Positions 35,867 through 44,937 of a DNA stretch of 64,000 nucleotides are shown here, in pieces; position 1 is the stretch's first letter; every line of letters starts with the position of its first letter. This DNA comes from Flagellimonas olearia (GTDB taxonomy: Bacteria > Bacteroidota > Bacteroidia > Flavobacteriales > Flavobacteriaceae), in the NCBI RefSeq assembly GCF_009184425.1, contig NZ_WELG01000002.1, positions 558,001 to 622,000 on the forward strand, read 5' to 3'. A model generated the notes under the pieces. The model was given only the letters and a program-made list of their open reading frames with translations. It was not told the origin of the DNA and ran no database searches. The translations under genes and the position numbers were made by a program.

Positions 35867-36919
35867 TTAGCTCGCACGCTTGGTCTTTTGTTTTTTCAGT
35901 GGGTTTTTGCTCAATTCCATATACTCCGTACGGTTCTTAAACACCTCAATGGCCATAAAAACCGCTTCTTTAAAGGAGCTGTTGTCCGCTTGCCCTTTTC
36001 CGGCAATTTCATAGGCCGTACCATGGTCCGGCGATGTCCTAACCTTATCAAGTCCAGCGGTGTAGTTCACCCCTTTTCCAAAGGAAAGGGTTTTAAAGGG
36101 AATAAGCCCCTGATCGTGATAGGCCGCTAAAATGGCATCAAAATTCTTATGGTTGTCCGAACCAAAAAAGCTGTCTGCGGAATACGGTCCATATACCAAC
36201 GTTCCCTTATTGAACAGCTCTTTGATCACCGGCTTCAAAATTTTGTCGTCCTCCTCCCCAATGGTACCGTTGTCCCCACTATGCGGGTTTATGCCCAACA
36301 AAGCAATCTTTGGTTTACGGATTCCAAAATCCATTTTTAAAGATTTTTCCATGGTGGCTATCTTGTGCCTCACCAAACTTGGGGTTATGGCCTGAGCCAC
36401 ATCCTTAACGGCAATATGGTCCGTGAGCAACCCTACGCGAAGGGTGTCTGCCACCATGAACATAAGGCTTTCCCCGTTCAATTCTTGGGCTAGATAATCG
36501 GTATGGCCGGGAAATTTAAAATCGTCGGACTGTATATTGTTTTTGTTGATGGGCGCCGTTACCAGAACGTCAATACTACCATCCTTCAAAGCGGAAACCG
36601 CCGCCCGAAGTGATTTAATGGCATAGGTGCCTCCTTCCTGTGTGGCCTGTCCGAATTCAATTTTCGGTACTTCTTTCCAAACATTCACAATGTTGATCTT
36701 TCCTTCCACGGCTTGGGATGCATCCCTAACCCCGTTGAATGTCATCTCGATTCCCAAATCCGATTTCTGCTGGGAAACGGTTTTGTTCGATGCAAAAATA
36801 ATTGGGGTACAGAAGTCCAACATCCGTGGGTCTTCAAATGTTTTTAGGGCAACTTCACACCCAATTCCATTTATGTCCCCAATGGAAATCCCCAGTTTTA
36901 TTTTTTGATTTTCCTTCAT
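35867..36919 (-). CDS. pdxA: 4-hydroxythreonine-4-phosphate dehydrogenase
   Basis: 350 residues. It oxidises 4-phosphohydroxy-L-threonine with NAD+ in the DXP-dependent route to pyridoxal phosphate. The opening LGISIGDINGIGCEV, the metal-binding FPGHTDYLA, INPHSGDNGTIGEED and AAYHDQGLIPFK are all characteristic, with the two histidines serving as metal ligands. The length is slightly above the usual 330 because of a basic tail (KKQKTKRAS). Divergent from ribE with 58 bases between; a TAGTTTTG box at 36953-36960 (minus) can serve it. Confidence 0.95.
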   Translation of the reverse strand: MKENQKIKLGISIGDINGIGCEVALKTFEDPRMLDFCTPIIFASNKTVSQQKSDLGIEMTFNGVRDASQAVEGKINIVNVWKEVPKIEFGQATQEGGTYAIKSLRAAVSALKDGSIDVLVTAPINKNNIQSDDFKFPGHTDYLAQELNGESLMFMVADTLRVGLLTDHIAVKDVAQAITPSLVRHKIATMEKSLKMDFGIRKPKIALLGINPHSGDNGTIGEEDDKILKPVIKELFNKGTLVYGPYSADSFFGSDNHKNFDAILAAYHDQGLIPFKTLSFGKGVNYTAGLDKVRTSPDHGTAYEIAGKGQADNSSFKEAVFMAIEVFKNRTEYMELSKNPLKKQKTKRAS

Positions 36920-36939
36920 ATAATCACTGCCGTTATGGC

Positions 36940-36960
36940 TACTTTTGCATTACAAAACTA
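36940..36960. promoter_or_regulatory. Divergent -7 boxes for pdxA and ribE
   Basis: TACTTTTG at 36940-36947 on the plus strand points to ribE (ATG 36978). TAGTTTTG read on the minus strand (36953-36960) points to pdxA (ATG 36919). Both fit TAnnTTTG but lack clear -33 partners. The boxes are five bases apart, so the two promoters must compete for polymerase. Confidence 0.5.
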
Positions 36961-36977
36961 GTCAATTAATAAGACAC

Positions 36978-37568
36978 ATGTTCACAGGTATCATAGAGAC
37001 TTTGGGGAAAGTTGAAAAGCTTGAAAAAGAAGGGGGCAATTTGCATATTACCCTGTCCTCCAATATTACATCGGAACTGAAGATAGACCAGAGCGTTTCA
37101 CACAATGGGGTATGCCTTACCGTTGTGGCCATAAAAGATGATTTATACACCGTGACCGCCATTGAAGAGACCTTGATCAAGAGCAATATAGGGGACTTAA
37201 AGACTGGTGATGTGGTAAATTTGGAACGTGCCATGGTCTTAGGGGCTAGATTGGACGGCCATATAGTGCAGGGACATGTGGACCAAACTGCCCAATGCAC
37301 TTCCATGGAACAAAAAGATGGTAGCTGGGTCTTTGGGTTTCAGTACGATTCCAGTTTGAACAATGTAACCATTGAAAAAGGTTCCATAACCGTGGACGGT
37401 GTAAGTTTGACCGTGGTTGATTCCAAAAAAGACAGTTTTAGCGTGGCCATCATCCCTTATACTTTTGAACATACTCGTTTCAATACCTATATAATAGGTA
37501 CATCGGTCAACCTAGAGTTCGATGTGGTTGGGAAATATGTGGCCCGTTTAATGGACCTTCGACAATAA
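36978..37568 (+). CDS. ribE: Riboflavin synthase
   Basis: 196 residues from the ATG at 36978, which begins the invariant MFTGIIETLGKV; the frame opens 11 codons earlier, but that part overlaps the promoter. The protein consists of two similar lumazine-binding barrels (about 1-95 and 96-190), each with its NGVCLTV / DGVSLTV motif. It converts two molecules of 6,7-dimethyl-8-ribityllumazine to riboflavin. No FMN riboswitch is visible in the 58-base divergent region. The stop codon lies in the loop of a perfect hairpin (37558-37575). Confidence 0.96.
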   Translation: MFTGIIETLGKVEKLEKEGGNLHITLSSNITSELKIDQSVSHNGVCLTVVAIKDDLYTVTAIEETLIKSNIGDLKTGDVVNLERAMVLGARLDGHIVQGHVDQTAQCTSMEQKDGSWVFGFQYDSSLNNVTIEKGSITVDGVSLTVVDSKKDSFSVAIIPYTFEHTRFNTYIIGTSVNLEFDVVGKYVARLMDLRQ

Positions 37569-37586
37569 TGTCGAAAAATCCTCGCC

Positions 37587-38675
37587 TTATACTTTTATAA
37601 AAATCTTCCGCTTGTATAATACGTAGGCCAAAAGGCAGTAAAATGAAACCACCGTTAAACCATATAGCAGGGATGAGAGTTTCATGGGCATAAAATCGTG
37701 CACATAAATGGTCTGGAACAGCCATCCGTGCAAAGAGTTTTCACCATCCACCTTAATCAACCCGAACAGTTTACTGATGAAACTGGACAAGAAATACACT
37801 ACAATGGCATTGGCCCCAGCATACTTAAAGATACTTCCGAATTTTATTCCCTTGACATCGGTGAGGTGATAAATAATCGCCAATACGATATTGGCCCATC
37901 CTGCCGTTACCAACACAAAGCTACTGGTCCATAATGCCTTGTTGATGGGGAATACCAAATCCCAAACGTGGCCCAGAACCAAAAATGCGCCTCCCAAACC
38001 GAATAAAATGGTGGTCTTCTTCTCTTGTTTTGACGTCAATATCAATCCTGTGAAAATCCCCAACAATGAACTCACTATGGCCGGAAGGGTGCTTAAAAGT
38101 CCTTCGGGGTCGTAATCTGTTTTCCACATATGTGAGCCAAACACGTTTAAATCCACATAGTTGGCCAAGTTGTTCGGTGCCCTTTCCAAAGTGGATGCCA
38201 CCCCCTGAACCGGGACAAAAACCATGAGCAACCAATACCCGATCAATAAAATCCCTGAAACAGCAATAAGCTTTTTCCAGTCCAAATTGATAAATAGGAT
38301 GGAGGCAAAGAAAAACACTACCCCAATCCGTTGCAAAACCCCGGGGAACCTTATGTTTTCAAAATCCTTGAAGAAAGGGAAGCTCAAAGTAAAGGCCCCC
38401 AAGAATATACCCAGCCCGATTAATTTTAAGCTTCGAATCGTGATTTTCTTGTAGGTGCTGGAATCTGTCTTTTTATTTTGATAGGCCAACGCAATGGAGG
38501 TTCCCACAATAAAAAGGAAAAAAGGGAACACCAAATCTGTGGGGGTGTACCCATGCCATTGCGCATGCAATAATGGGGCATACACATGCCCCCAAGTACC
38601 CGGGGTATTCACCAGTATCATCAATACGATGGTCATTCCCCTAAAAATATCTACGGATAAAACCCTGTTTTTCAT
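37587..38675 (-). CDS. NagX-like membrane acyltransferase (heparan-alpha-glucosaminide N-acetyltransferase family, DUF5009)
   Basis: 362 residues with about ten membrane helices. The opening LSVDIFRGMTIVLMILVNTPGTWGHVYAPLLHA is characteristic: the histidine after the first helix is the proposed acetyl carrier in the human lysosomal relative HGSNAT. Further on come PTDLVFPFFLFIVGTSIALAY and FPGVLQRIGVVFF. Bacterial members are often called NagX and sit in amino-sugar gene clusters; the substrate here is not shown. It starts 10 bases after the stop of the sodium symporter gene, so the two form an operon, which suggests a sugar taken up by that carrier. Confidence 0.85.
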   Translation of the reverse strand: MKNRVLSVDIFRGMTIVLMILVNTPGTWGHVYAPLLHAQWHGYTPTDLVFPFFLFIVGTSIALAYQNKKTDSSTYKKITIRSLKLIGLGIFLGAFTLSFPFFKDFENIRFPGVLQRIGVVFFFASILFINLDWKKLIAVSGILLIGYWLLMVFVPVQGVASTLERAPNNLANYVDLNVFGSHMWKTDYDPEGLLSTLPAIVSSLLGIFTGLILTSKQEKKTTILFGLGGAFLVLGHVWDLVFPINKALWTSSFVLVTAGWANIVLAIIYHLTDVKGIKFGSIFKYAGANAIVVYFLSSFISKLFGLIKVDGENSLHGWLFQTIYVHDFMPMKLSSLLYGLTVVSFYCLLAYVLYKRKIFIKV

Positions 38676-38685
38676 AGTGCTGTTG

Positions 38686-40497
38686 TTATAAGATGTTATC
38701 CTTGATCCTGCCCCAAGCCTTGATCAGGAAAAATCCTGAAACAAGGGCAACACCGGTCAAAATGAGAGCCAATTGGGTTTCTTGATAAATCCAATATCCC
38801 GTTGCAAACATAATGGAGTAGATTAAAACCACACCCAACAGCATGGCCGTGATTCCCGCAGGAACACTCCATTTTTCATTGCTCTTGACGATTTTTACAT
38901 TCTCTGCGTCTGCTTCATCCACAATCTTTTTCCAACCCGGTCCTCCAGGCTGGATCTTGAGGTAAAAACTACGCAAAACTTCTTTGCTTTCCGGTTGTGT
39001 CACAAACGTGGCCGTTAACCAAATGATTGATGTGACCACCATGATAAATGGTAGATCTGCCCATTCCGGGAATACCCCGGTTTCTGGAGCAAAAAGGATT
39101 TCTCGCAACGATGTGGTCTCCAAAAGAACAGCTAAAATCCCTGAGGAAAACATCGCCGTGATTTCACTCCAAGCATTGATACGCCACCAAAACCAGCGTA
39201 GGATAAAAATAAGCCCCGTTCCCGCTCCAAAAGACAGCAATAGGTTGAACACGCCCATGGCATCTTGTAGTGCCAAAGCCAAAAATGCACTTAAGACCAT
39301 CAATACTACAGTGGACAGTCTTCCCACATTCACCATCTGTTTCTCCGTAGCGTTCGGGTTTATCTGCTGTTTGTAAAAATCATACACAATATAGGAGGAG
39401 CCCCAGTTCAACTGTGTGGAGATGGTACTCATATAAGCCGCCACCAAAGAAGCCAAAACAATTCCCAAAAGACCCGTGGGCAATTTGGTCATCATGGCTG
39501 AATAGGCCAAATCGTGTCCCAATTTATCTTCTGTTACATTTGGAAAAGCTTCATGGATACTGGCAATATCCGGATATACCACCAACGAGGCCAGTGCCAC
39601 CAAAATCCATGGCCAAGGACGCAAGGCATAGTGCATAATATTGAAGAAGAACGTAGCTCCAATGGCATGGTTCTCATCTTTTGCTGCCAACATCCGTTGT
39701 GCAATGTAACCACCACCACCGGGTTCCCCTCCAGGATACCACGAACTCCACCATTGTACAGCCAATGGAATGATCAAGGCCGTTATCAACGCTTTCTTAT
39801 CACTAAAATCGGGAAGGATACTTAGCTTCCCTTGCACATTTTCATTTTCCAAAATGGACTGAATTCCACCAACCTCTGGAAGATTCACCAGATATACCGC
39901 TGCCCCAATGGCACCTCCCATGGCCACAAAAAAGAGTAGAAAATCACTGTAAACCACTCCCTTAAATCCTCCAAGGGCGCTAAAAATAACCGTTATAAGA
40001 CCAGCACTGACTACGGTTACCCAAGGATCCAGCCCCAGCATAACCCCACCAATCTTAATGGCCGCCAAGGTAACTGAGGCCATGGTGATCACATTAAAAA
40101 ACACCCCTAGGTAAATGGCCCGGAACTTCCTTAAAAAACTTGCCGCCTTTCCGCCATATCTGATTTCGTAAAACTCCAAATCCGTATTTACGTTGGATTT
40201 CCGCCATAACTTGGCATATACAAACACGGTGAGCATTCCCGTCAACAGAAAACACCACCATCCCCAGTTTCCGGAAACACCATTGGAACGGACCAAATCG
40301 GTCACCAAATTGGGCGTGTCCGTGGAAAATGTGGTTGCCACCATGGAAAGTCCCAATAACCACCATGGCATGGTTCTTCCTGATAAAAAGTATTCTGATG
40401 AGCTTTTTCCTGATTTCTTGGAAACATAAATTCCTATGAAAAGGACAATAGCGAAAAATGTAAAGATTATGGCATAATCTAAGGTTTGTATATCCAT
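38686..40497 (-). CDS. Sodium:solute symporter (SSS family)
   Basis: 603 residues from the ATG at 40495-40497. The longer frame adds 20 residues without a hydrophobic start and covers the promoter region, so I reject it. About 14 helices are visible, beginning LDYAIIFTFFAIVLFIGIYVS, with the family patches SSSEYFLSGRTMPWW and GLSMVATTFSTDTPN, the latter near the sodium site. It imports a solute, probably a sugar or organic acid, with Na+, consistent with a marine habitat. First gene of an operon with the NagX-like acyltransferase and divergent from the TauE/SafE gene. Confidence 0.9.
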   Translation of the reverse strand: MDIQTLDYAIIFTFFAIVLFIGIYVSKKSGKSSSEYFLSGRTMPWWLLGLSMVATTFSTDTPNLVTDLVRSNGVSGNWGWWCFLLTGMLTVFVYAKLWRKSNVNTDLEFYEIRYGGKAASFLRKFRAIYLGVFFNVITMASVTLAAIKIGGVMLGLDPWVTVVSAGLITVIFSALGGFKGVVYSDFLLFFVAMGGAIGAAVYLVNLPEVGGIQSILENENVQGKLSILPDFSDKKALITALIIPLAVQWWSSWYPGGEPGGGGYIAQRMLAAKDENHAIGATFFFNIMHYALRPWPWILVALASLVVYPDIASIHEAFPNVTEDKLGHDLAYSAMMTKLPTGLLGIVLASLVAAYMSTISTQLNWGSSYIVYDFYKQQINPNATEKQMVNVGRLSTVVLMVLSAFLALALQDAMGVFNLLLSFGAGTGLIFILRWFWWRINAWSEITAMFSSGILAVLLETTSLREILFAPETGVFPEWADLPFIMVVTSIIWLTATFVTQPESKEVLRSFYLKIQPGGPGWKKIVDEADAENVKIVKSNEKWSVPAGITAMLLGVVLIYSIMFATGYWIYQETQLALILTGVALVSGFFLIKAWGRIKDNIL

Positions 40498-40518
40498 CGG
40501 TTTGGTTTTGGTAAGAAC

Positions 40519-40546
40519 CAAAGATAGTTTTTTTAGGTTACTTTTG
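40519..40546. promoter_or_regulatory. Divergent -7 boxes for the symporter and tauE-like genes
   Basis: TACTTTTG at 40539-40546 (plus) is 12 bases before the TauE/SafE start. TATCTTTG on the minus strand (40519-40526) is 22 bases before the symporter ATG. Both fit the Bacteroidota -7 consensus; -33 elements at standard spacing are not evident. Confidence 0.5.
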
Positions 40547-40557
40547 TACTCCACCAA

Positions 40558-41322
40558 ATGTTTTGGATGTTTCTCTCCCTTACCTCCGAAATCTCTATAA
40601 TGGCATGGGCCATGGCCGCCACGGCAGTTTTTTTAATGGGAGCTTCCAAAGCCGGTCTCAAGGGCATGTCCATACTCAATGTTACCCTCATGGCCTTGGC
40701 CTTTGGCTCCAAGGCTTCTACAGGAATATTCATGCCTTTATTGATTGTTGGTGATATTATTGCTGTTATCTATTATAATAGACATACCCAGTGGAAATAC
40801 ATTCTCAAGTTTATTCCATGGATGGTGTTGGGCATCCTTATTGGTGTTCTCGTTGGAAAGGACTTGCCGGAAGTGGAGTTCAAATGGGGTATGGTCACCG
40901 TTATTTTTATCAGTTTGGGCCTTTTATATTGGTGGGACCGAAGAAAATCCACTCACATACCCACCCATTGGATGTTTGCTGGCTCCATGGGAATCATGGC
41001 GGGGATATGTACCATGATCGGAAACTTGGCAGGGGCTTTCACTAACATCTTCTTCCTGGCTATGCGATTGCCCAAAAACCAGTTTGTGGGTACCGCGGCA
41101 TGGCTCTTTTTCATTACCAACCTTTTTAAACTTCCCTTTCACATTTTTGTGTGGAAGACCGTTACTCTGGAAACTTTATGGGTAGATATAAAACTCATCC
41201 CGGCTATTTTAGCGGGCATTTATGTGGGAATTCGACTGGTAAAAATCATCCGTGAGGGGTTTTTCCGGAAAATGATTCTCGTGCTTACGGCCTTGGGGGC
41301 CTTGCTTTTATTGTTCCGATAA
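40558..41322 (+). CDS. TauE/SafE-family membrane permease
   Basis: 254 residues, about eight helices arranged as two repeats, the usual topology of TauE/SafE (DUF81) exporters. Diagnostic patches are ATAVFLMGASKAGLKGMSIL near the N-terminus and GICTMIGNLAGAFTNIFFLAMRLPKNQFVGTAAWLFF in the second half. Members export sulfite, sulfoacetate or related organic anions; the specific substrate cannot be given. It is a single gene with its own -7 box and a terminator at 41336-41363. A second ATG three codons downstream is an alternative start. Confidence 0.88.
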   Translation: MFWMFLSLTSEISIMAWAMAATAVFLMGASKAGLKGMSILNVTLMALAFGSKASTGIFMPLLIVGDIIAVIYYNRHTQWKYILKFIPWMVLGILIGVLVGKDLPEVEFKWGMVTVIFISLGLLYWWDRRKSTHIPTHWMFAGSMGIMAGICTMIGNLAGAFTNIFFLAMRLPKNQFVGTAAWLFFITNLFKLPFHIFVWKTVTLETLWVDIKLIPAILAGIYVGIRLVKIIREGFFRKMILVLTALGALLLLFR

Positions 41323-41335
41323 ATTTTAACAAAAA

Positions 41336-41363
41336 ACCCACCTTCTTTTTTAAGAAGATGGGT
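41336..41363. terminator. Bidirectional terminator between tauE-like and DUF2911 genes
   Basis: acccaccttctt (41336-41347) pairs with aagaagatgggt (41352-41363) with one G-T type mismatch and a 4-base loop. A-rich sequence precedes it and T-rich sequence follows within a few bases, so it can act from both sides. Confidence 0.7.
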
Positions 41364-41387
41364 CCATGTTTTTAAACTCTGTTGTAT

Positions 41388-41927
41388 TTAATCAATGGCA
41401 ACGGGAAGTGCCACGTTGGCCCACTCCATGGTAAATCCATCATTGGTAATGGTATAGGTCAATTGTTCCTTGGCTTGGGAAGCTTTCTTTGGTGATGCTT
41501 TGACCCGAAGCACATCGGTCGACTTGTTTTCCTTATCATATTCAGTCAAAGTCAGCCCTTCAACAGAAGAGCCGCTGCGTCCATGATTAGAATTAAAAAT
41601 TACGGTCCAATCTCCTTTGCTGGGCACAAAGAACAAGGCATAGGTGCCGGCGGAAAGCTTTTCTCCCCCAACTGTAATGTCCTTGTCCGTGGTAAAGGTG
41701 GTTGCCATATTGGCTCCTGCCCGCCAGACTTTATCATAGGCAACAAGGCCTCCAAAAATTTCACGCCCTCGCATGGAAGGACTGTTATAGGTAATCTCGA
41801 TTGACGCATCAGCGGCCTTTCCCTTAACACTTTTATAGGGACTCTTTTGTGCAAGACTGCACATACTGAAAAGAATGGTTAGGGTAAACAGGCTGGCCCA
41901 ACGGACCGAAGTTTTAAGTTTTCTCAT
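41388..41927 (-). CDS. DUF2911 secreted protein
   Basis: 179 residues with a Sec signal (MRKLKTSVRWASLFTLTILFSMCSLAQ). The mature domain has the family pattern IEITYNSPSMRGREIFGGLVAYDKVWRAGANMATTF, followed by GTYALFFVPSKGDWTVIFN. DUF2911 proteins are widespread in Bacteroidota, predicted beta-sandwich and of unknown function. This one is probably periplasmic, although the cysteine within the signal (FSMC) could be a weak lipobox. Monocistronic, with a clear promoter at 41971-41999. It converges on the TauE/SafE gene. Confidence 0.88.
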   Translation of the reverse strand: MRKLKTSVRWASLFTLTILFSMCSLAQKSPYKSVKGKAADASIEITYNSPSMRGREIFGGLVAYDKVWRAGANMATTFTTDKDITVGGEKLSAGTYALFFVPSKGDWTVIFNSNHGRSGSSVEGLTLTEYDKENKSTDVLRVKASPKKASQAKEQLTYTITNDGFTMEWANVALPVAID

Positions 41928-41970
41928 GGGTTTTGGTGTATTAAATCAGTTGAAACATTACAATTTTGTC

Positions 41971-41999
41971 TAAAGATACGGATACTGGTATAATCCAAA
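41971..41999 (-). promoter_or_regulatory. DUF2911 promoter
   Basis: On the minus strand TTTG, a 17-base spacer and TATCTTTA: the -33 element is perfect and the -7 box differs only in its last base. The predicted start is about 35 bases before the ATG at 41927. Confidence 0.65.
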
Positions 42000-42103
42000 A
42001 TGGTTCGTTTCACTACCCGCATTTGGCCTTGATTTTTCTTTCAATCCGTTGCAAAATCAACATATATTGCTGTCTTTGTTATGAAATGGAAGCGAAAATG
42101 AGC

Positions 42104-42799
42104 TTATTCATGGTCTTTATACGAATATAACATGGGTCCCCCCTTTACTCCAGGTTTTTTTTCGCCTGTATTTTTAAGAATATCCATTTGGAAAATGCGT
42201 TTTCTAAAATTACGTTTGTCCAATTCCAGACCCAAAATGTTCTCATAAAGATTCTGCAGTTCGGGCAGTGTAAATTTCTGTGGAAGCAATTCGCCAACCA
42301 CAAGGGTATCCTTCAAGTTCTTTTTAAAGAATTGATGCGCATCACGGATAATTTGGTTGTGATCAAACCCAAGATTGGCCGGGATTCTGTCCAAATCAAA
42401 CCAATCAATCTGCTCCACACCCCGTTTTAAGGTCAAGGGATGGTTCTCCGGTTTTACCAAAGCATAAAAAGATATGGTGATTACTCTTTTTGTGGGGTGG
42501 CGCTCTATATCAGAATACGCTCTTACCTGTTCAAAATGGATATTTTCAAATCCAGTTAGGGCAAACAATATCTTTTGGGCACAGTCTTTTAGGGTCTCAT
42601 TGGCCTGTAGGGCGCCTCCGGGCAACATCCAATGATCGGTAAAATTGCCCACAGATCTTTTGGTCAGTAAAATCTTCAATCGGTTGTCCACATATCCAAA
42701 AACAGCAATGTCCGTGGTCATGGAACATTCATAGGAATCTTCGTTTACTTGATAATCATTGAGCCCATTGAGTGTTGCTTCCGATAAATCTTCTTTCAT
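42104..42799 (-). CDS. Nudix-domain transcriptional regulator (NrtR/AraR type), likely uronate repressor
   Basis: 231 residues from the ATG at 42797-42799; the longer frame starts with TTG in a poly-T stretch and is rejected. The N-terminal Nudix-like domain (about 25-160) has MLPGGALQANETLKDCAQKIL, but the catalytic signature GX5EX7REUXEEXGU is degraded (ETLKDCAQKILFALTG lacks the REXXEE glutamates), so it should bind rather than hydrolyse a ligand. The C-terminal winged helix (PEKFTLPELQNLYENILG-like, RNFRKRIFQMDIL) binds DNA. In Bacteroidota such regulators control sugar genes. It is divergent from the uronate operon with a dyad between (42833-42851), so it is probably the local regulator, with a uronate or its catabolite as effector. 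Confidence 0.85.
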   Translation of the reverse strand: MKEDLSEATLNGLNDYQVNEDSYECSMTTDIAVFGYVDNRLKILLTKRSVGNFTDHWMLPGGALQANETLKDCAQKILFALTGFENIHFEQVRAYSDIERHPTKRVITISFYALVKPENHPLTLKRGVEQIDWFDLDRIPANLGFDHNQIIRDAHQFFKKNLKDTLVVGELLPQKFTLPELQNLYENILGLELDKRNFRKRIFQMDILKNTGEKKPGVKGGPMLYSYKDHE

Positions 42800-42832
42800 T
42801 TTTTTTTTCGCCAAAAAATTCTAATTTAGTAA

Positions 42833-42851
42833 CTGTGTATAAATGACACAG
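42833..42851. promoter_or_regulatory. Candidate operator of the Nudix-type regulator
   Basis: ctgtgt (42833-42838) and acacag (42846-42851) form a perfect inverted repeat with a 7-base AT-rich spacer. It lies in the 98-base divergent region, 34 bases from the regulator start and 46 from the uxuB-like start, where one bound protein could control both. Confidence 0.55.
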
Positions 42852-42897
42852 AAATTGTTTTGGTCACTATCAAACCTTAAAATTACAGAAAAGGCCC

Positions 42898-43749
42898 ATG
42901 AATCAACCTAAATATAGAGAATTAGACGGCAAAGTAGTTGTCATTACGGGAGGAGGAGGCGTCCTCGGCCGTGCTTTGGCCCTATCCATTGCAGATCAGG
43001 GAACCAAAGTGGCCATCCTTGACCTAAAGGAAGAGGCTGCCCAGGAAATCGCAAAAAAAATAAACGCCAATGGCGGTACGGCAATCGGTGTTGGTGCCAA
43101 TGTGCTTGAAAAGGAATCCCTCATCAAAGCAAGGGACATCATAAAAGAGCAATGGGGAAGTTGTGATATCCTCATTAACGGGGCCGGAGGTAACCACCCC
43201 AAGGGCACTACCACAAAGACCCATTTTTTTGAAGAGGATATAAATCCGCCTGAAGACTTGACGACCTTCTTTACCTTGGACCCCAAAGGCATCCAGTTTG
43301 TGTTTGACCTTAACTTTATTGGGACCCTTTTACCTACCCAAGTATTTGCAGAGGATATGGTTGGGAAAAAAGACACGGTGGTTTTGAACATCTCTTCCAT
43401 GAATGCTTTTAGACCCTTGACCAAGATACCGGCCTACAGTGCGGCCAAGGCCGCAGTAAGCAATTTTACGCAGTGGTTGGCCGTGCACTTGGCTCCCGTT
43501 GGAGTCAGGGTAAACGCCATAGCGCCAGGTTTCTTTTTAACCGATCAAAATAGAAGTTTATTGACCCAGAAAGACGGGTCGCTTACCCCTCGTGGAAATA
43601 CCATTTTGGAACATACTCCCATGAACCGGTTTGGGGAACCCGACGATTTGGTGGGAACCGTACTTTGGTTGATGGGCAATGGATCAAAATTTGTAACAGG
43701 AATTGTAGTACCCATTGATGGGGGCTTCAGTGCATATAGCGGCGTATAA
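42898..43749 (+). CDS. D-mannonate oxidoreductase (fructuronate reductase), SDR family
   Basis: 283 residues. Short-chain dehydrogenase fold with cofactor motif TGGGGVLGRALA, NGAGG, catalytic Ser in NISSMNAF and the YxxxK pair in PAYSAAKAAV. The length and the FFEEDINPPEDLTTFF insertion fit the SDR enzymes that interconvert D-fructuronate and D-mannonate, which replace the unrelated UxuB of enterobacteria. It supplies mannonate to the next gene, uxuA, whose start is 3 bases after this stop. First gene of the uronate operon, divergent from the Nudix regulator. Cytoplasmic. Confidence 0.88.
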   Translation: MNQPKYRELDGKVVVITGGGGVLGRALALSIADQGTKVAILDLKEEAAQEIAKKINANGGTAIGVGANVLEKESLIKARDIIKEQWGSCDILINGAGGNHPKGTTTKTHFFEEDINPPEDLTTFFTLDPKGIQFVFDLNFIGTLLPTQVFAEDMVGKKDTVVLNISSMNAFRPLTKIPAYSAAKAAVSNFTQWLAVHLAPVGVRVNAIAPGFFLTDQNRSLLTQKDGSLTPRGNTILEHTPMNRFGEPDDLVGTVLWLMGNGSKFVTGIVVPIDGGFSAYSGV

Positions 43750-43752
43750 GAT

Positions 43753-44937
43753 ATGGGATTGGAACAAACATGGAGGTGGTACGGGCCCAATGACCCGGTT
43801 ACCCTAGCAGATATAAAAATGGCAGGTGCCACGGGAATTGTCACGGCATTGCATCATATTCCCAATGGGGAGGTGTGGCCTGTTTCAGAAATAGAGGAAC
43901 GCAAGAAGCAGCTCCAAGCGTATGGGTTTACGTGGTCCGTGGTGGAAAGCATCCCTGTACACGAGGATATTAAAAAGCGCACTGGAAACTTTGAACGCTA
44001 TATTGAAAACTATAAAGAGAGTATCAAAAATCTAGGGCAATGTGGAGTGGACACCGTCTGTTACAACTTTATGCCCGTACTGGACTGGACCCGTACCGAT
44101 TTGGCCCATCAAATGCCTGATGGATCATTGGCTCTCCGGTTTGACAAAGCTGCCTTTGCCGCATTTGAACTGTTCTTGCTCAAAAGGGCGGGTGCCGAAG
44201 AAGACTATACCCAAGAGGAAATTAAACTGGCACAAGAAGCCTACGGAAAAATGGACGGAGCCTCCAAGGAGAAACTCATCCGTAATATCATTGCCGGGCT
44301 ACCCGGTGCGGAAGAGGGCTATACTTTGGAGCAATTCCAAAATGTGTTGGACGCCTACAAGCACATCGGACCAGAACAATTACGGGAAAACCTGCACGCT
44401 TTTGTCAAAGCCATAGCCCCAACTGCTGAAGAGGCCGGGGTATTCCTGACCATTCACCCTGATGATCCTCCTTTCCCAATTTTGGGGTTGCCCAGGGTCA
44501 TGAGCACCTTACAAGATGCCAAGGACCTCATCAACGCCCACAACAGTCCGCACAATGGGATTTGCTTCTGCACAGGTTCATTTGGGGTTCGTGAAGACAA
44601 TGATTTGGTCAACATGGCCCATCAATTGGCCAATCGAATCAACTTTATCCACCTAAGAAGCACCAAACGGGATGACCAAGGCAATTTTTATGAAGCAGAC
44701 CATTTGGATGGCGATGTGGACATGTACGGTGTGCTAAAAGAACTGTTGACGGAGCAGGCCAAAAGAACACAGACCAACCGACCTGACCGGCGTATGCCCA
44801 TGCGCCCCGATCATGGGCACCAGATGTTGGACGATTTGGGCAAAAAAACCAACCCTGGGTATTCCGCCATAGGTCGTTTACGGGGATTGGCCGAATTAAG
44901 GGGGTTGATGTTGGGCATTGAAAAATCGGGTATATGA
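43753..44937 (+). CDS. uxuA: Mannonate dehydratase
   Basis: 394 residues, the usual length. It dehydrates D-mannonate to 2-keto-3-deoxygluconate and needs a divalent metal. The opening [14 protein letters not shown]-type motif, [17 protein letters not shown] with its histidine, [13 protein letters not shown] with the metal-binding cysteine, and [11 protein letters not shown] are the recognised ligand and active-site patches. It follows the SDR oxidoreductase by 3 bases, and its stop overlaps the uxaC start (ATGA). The next pathway enzymes, KDG kinase and KDPG aldolase, are not in the window and must be elsewhere. Confidence 0.96.
   Translation: MGLEQTWRWYGPNDPVTLADIKMAGATGIVTALHHIPNGEVWPVSEIEERKKQLQAYGFTWSVVESIPVHEDIKKRTGNFERYIENYKESIKNLGQCGVDTVCYNFMPVLDWTRTDLAHQMPDGSLALRFDKAAFAAFELFLLKRAGAEEDYTQEEIKLAQEAYGKMDGASKEKLIRNIIAGLPGAEEGYTLEQFQNVLDAYKHIGPEQLRENLHAFVKAIAPTAEEAGVFLTIHPDDPPFPILGLPRVMSTLQDAKDLINAHNSPHNGICFCTGSFGVREDNDLVNMAHQLANRINFIHLRSTKRDDQGNFYEADHLDGDVDMYGVLKELLTEQAKRTQTNRPDRRMPMRPDHGHQMLDDLGKKTNPGYSAIGRLRGLAELRGLMLGIEKSGI

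Noticed and set aside
36920-36977. FMN riboswitch upstream of riboflavin synthase
   Set aside because: The 58-base divergent region is too short and has none of the conserved multi-helix elements.
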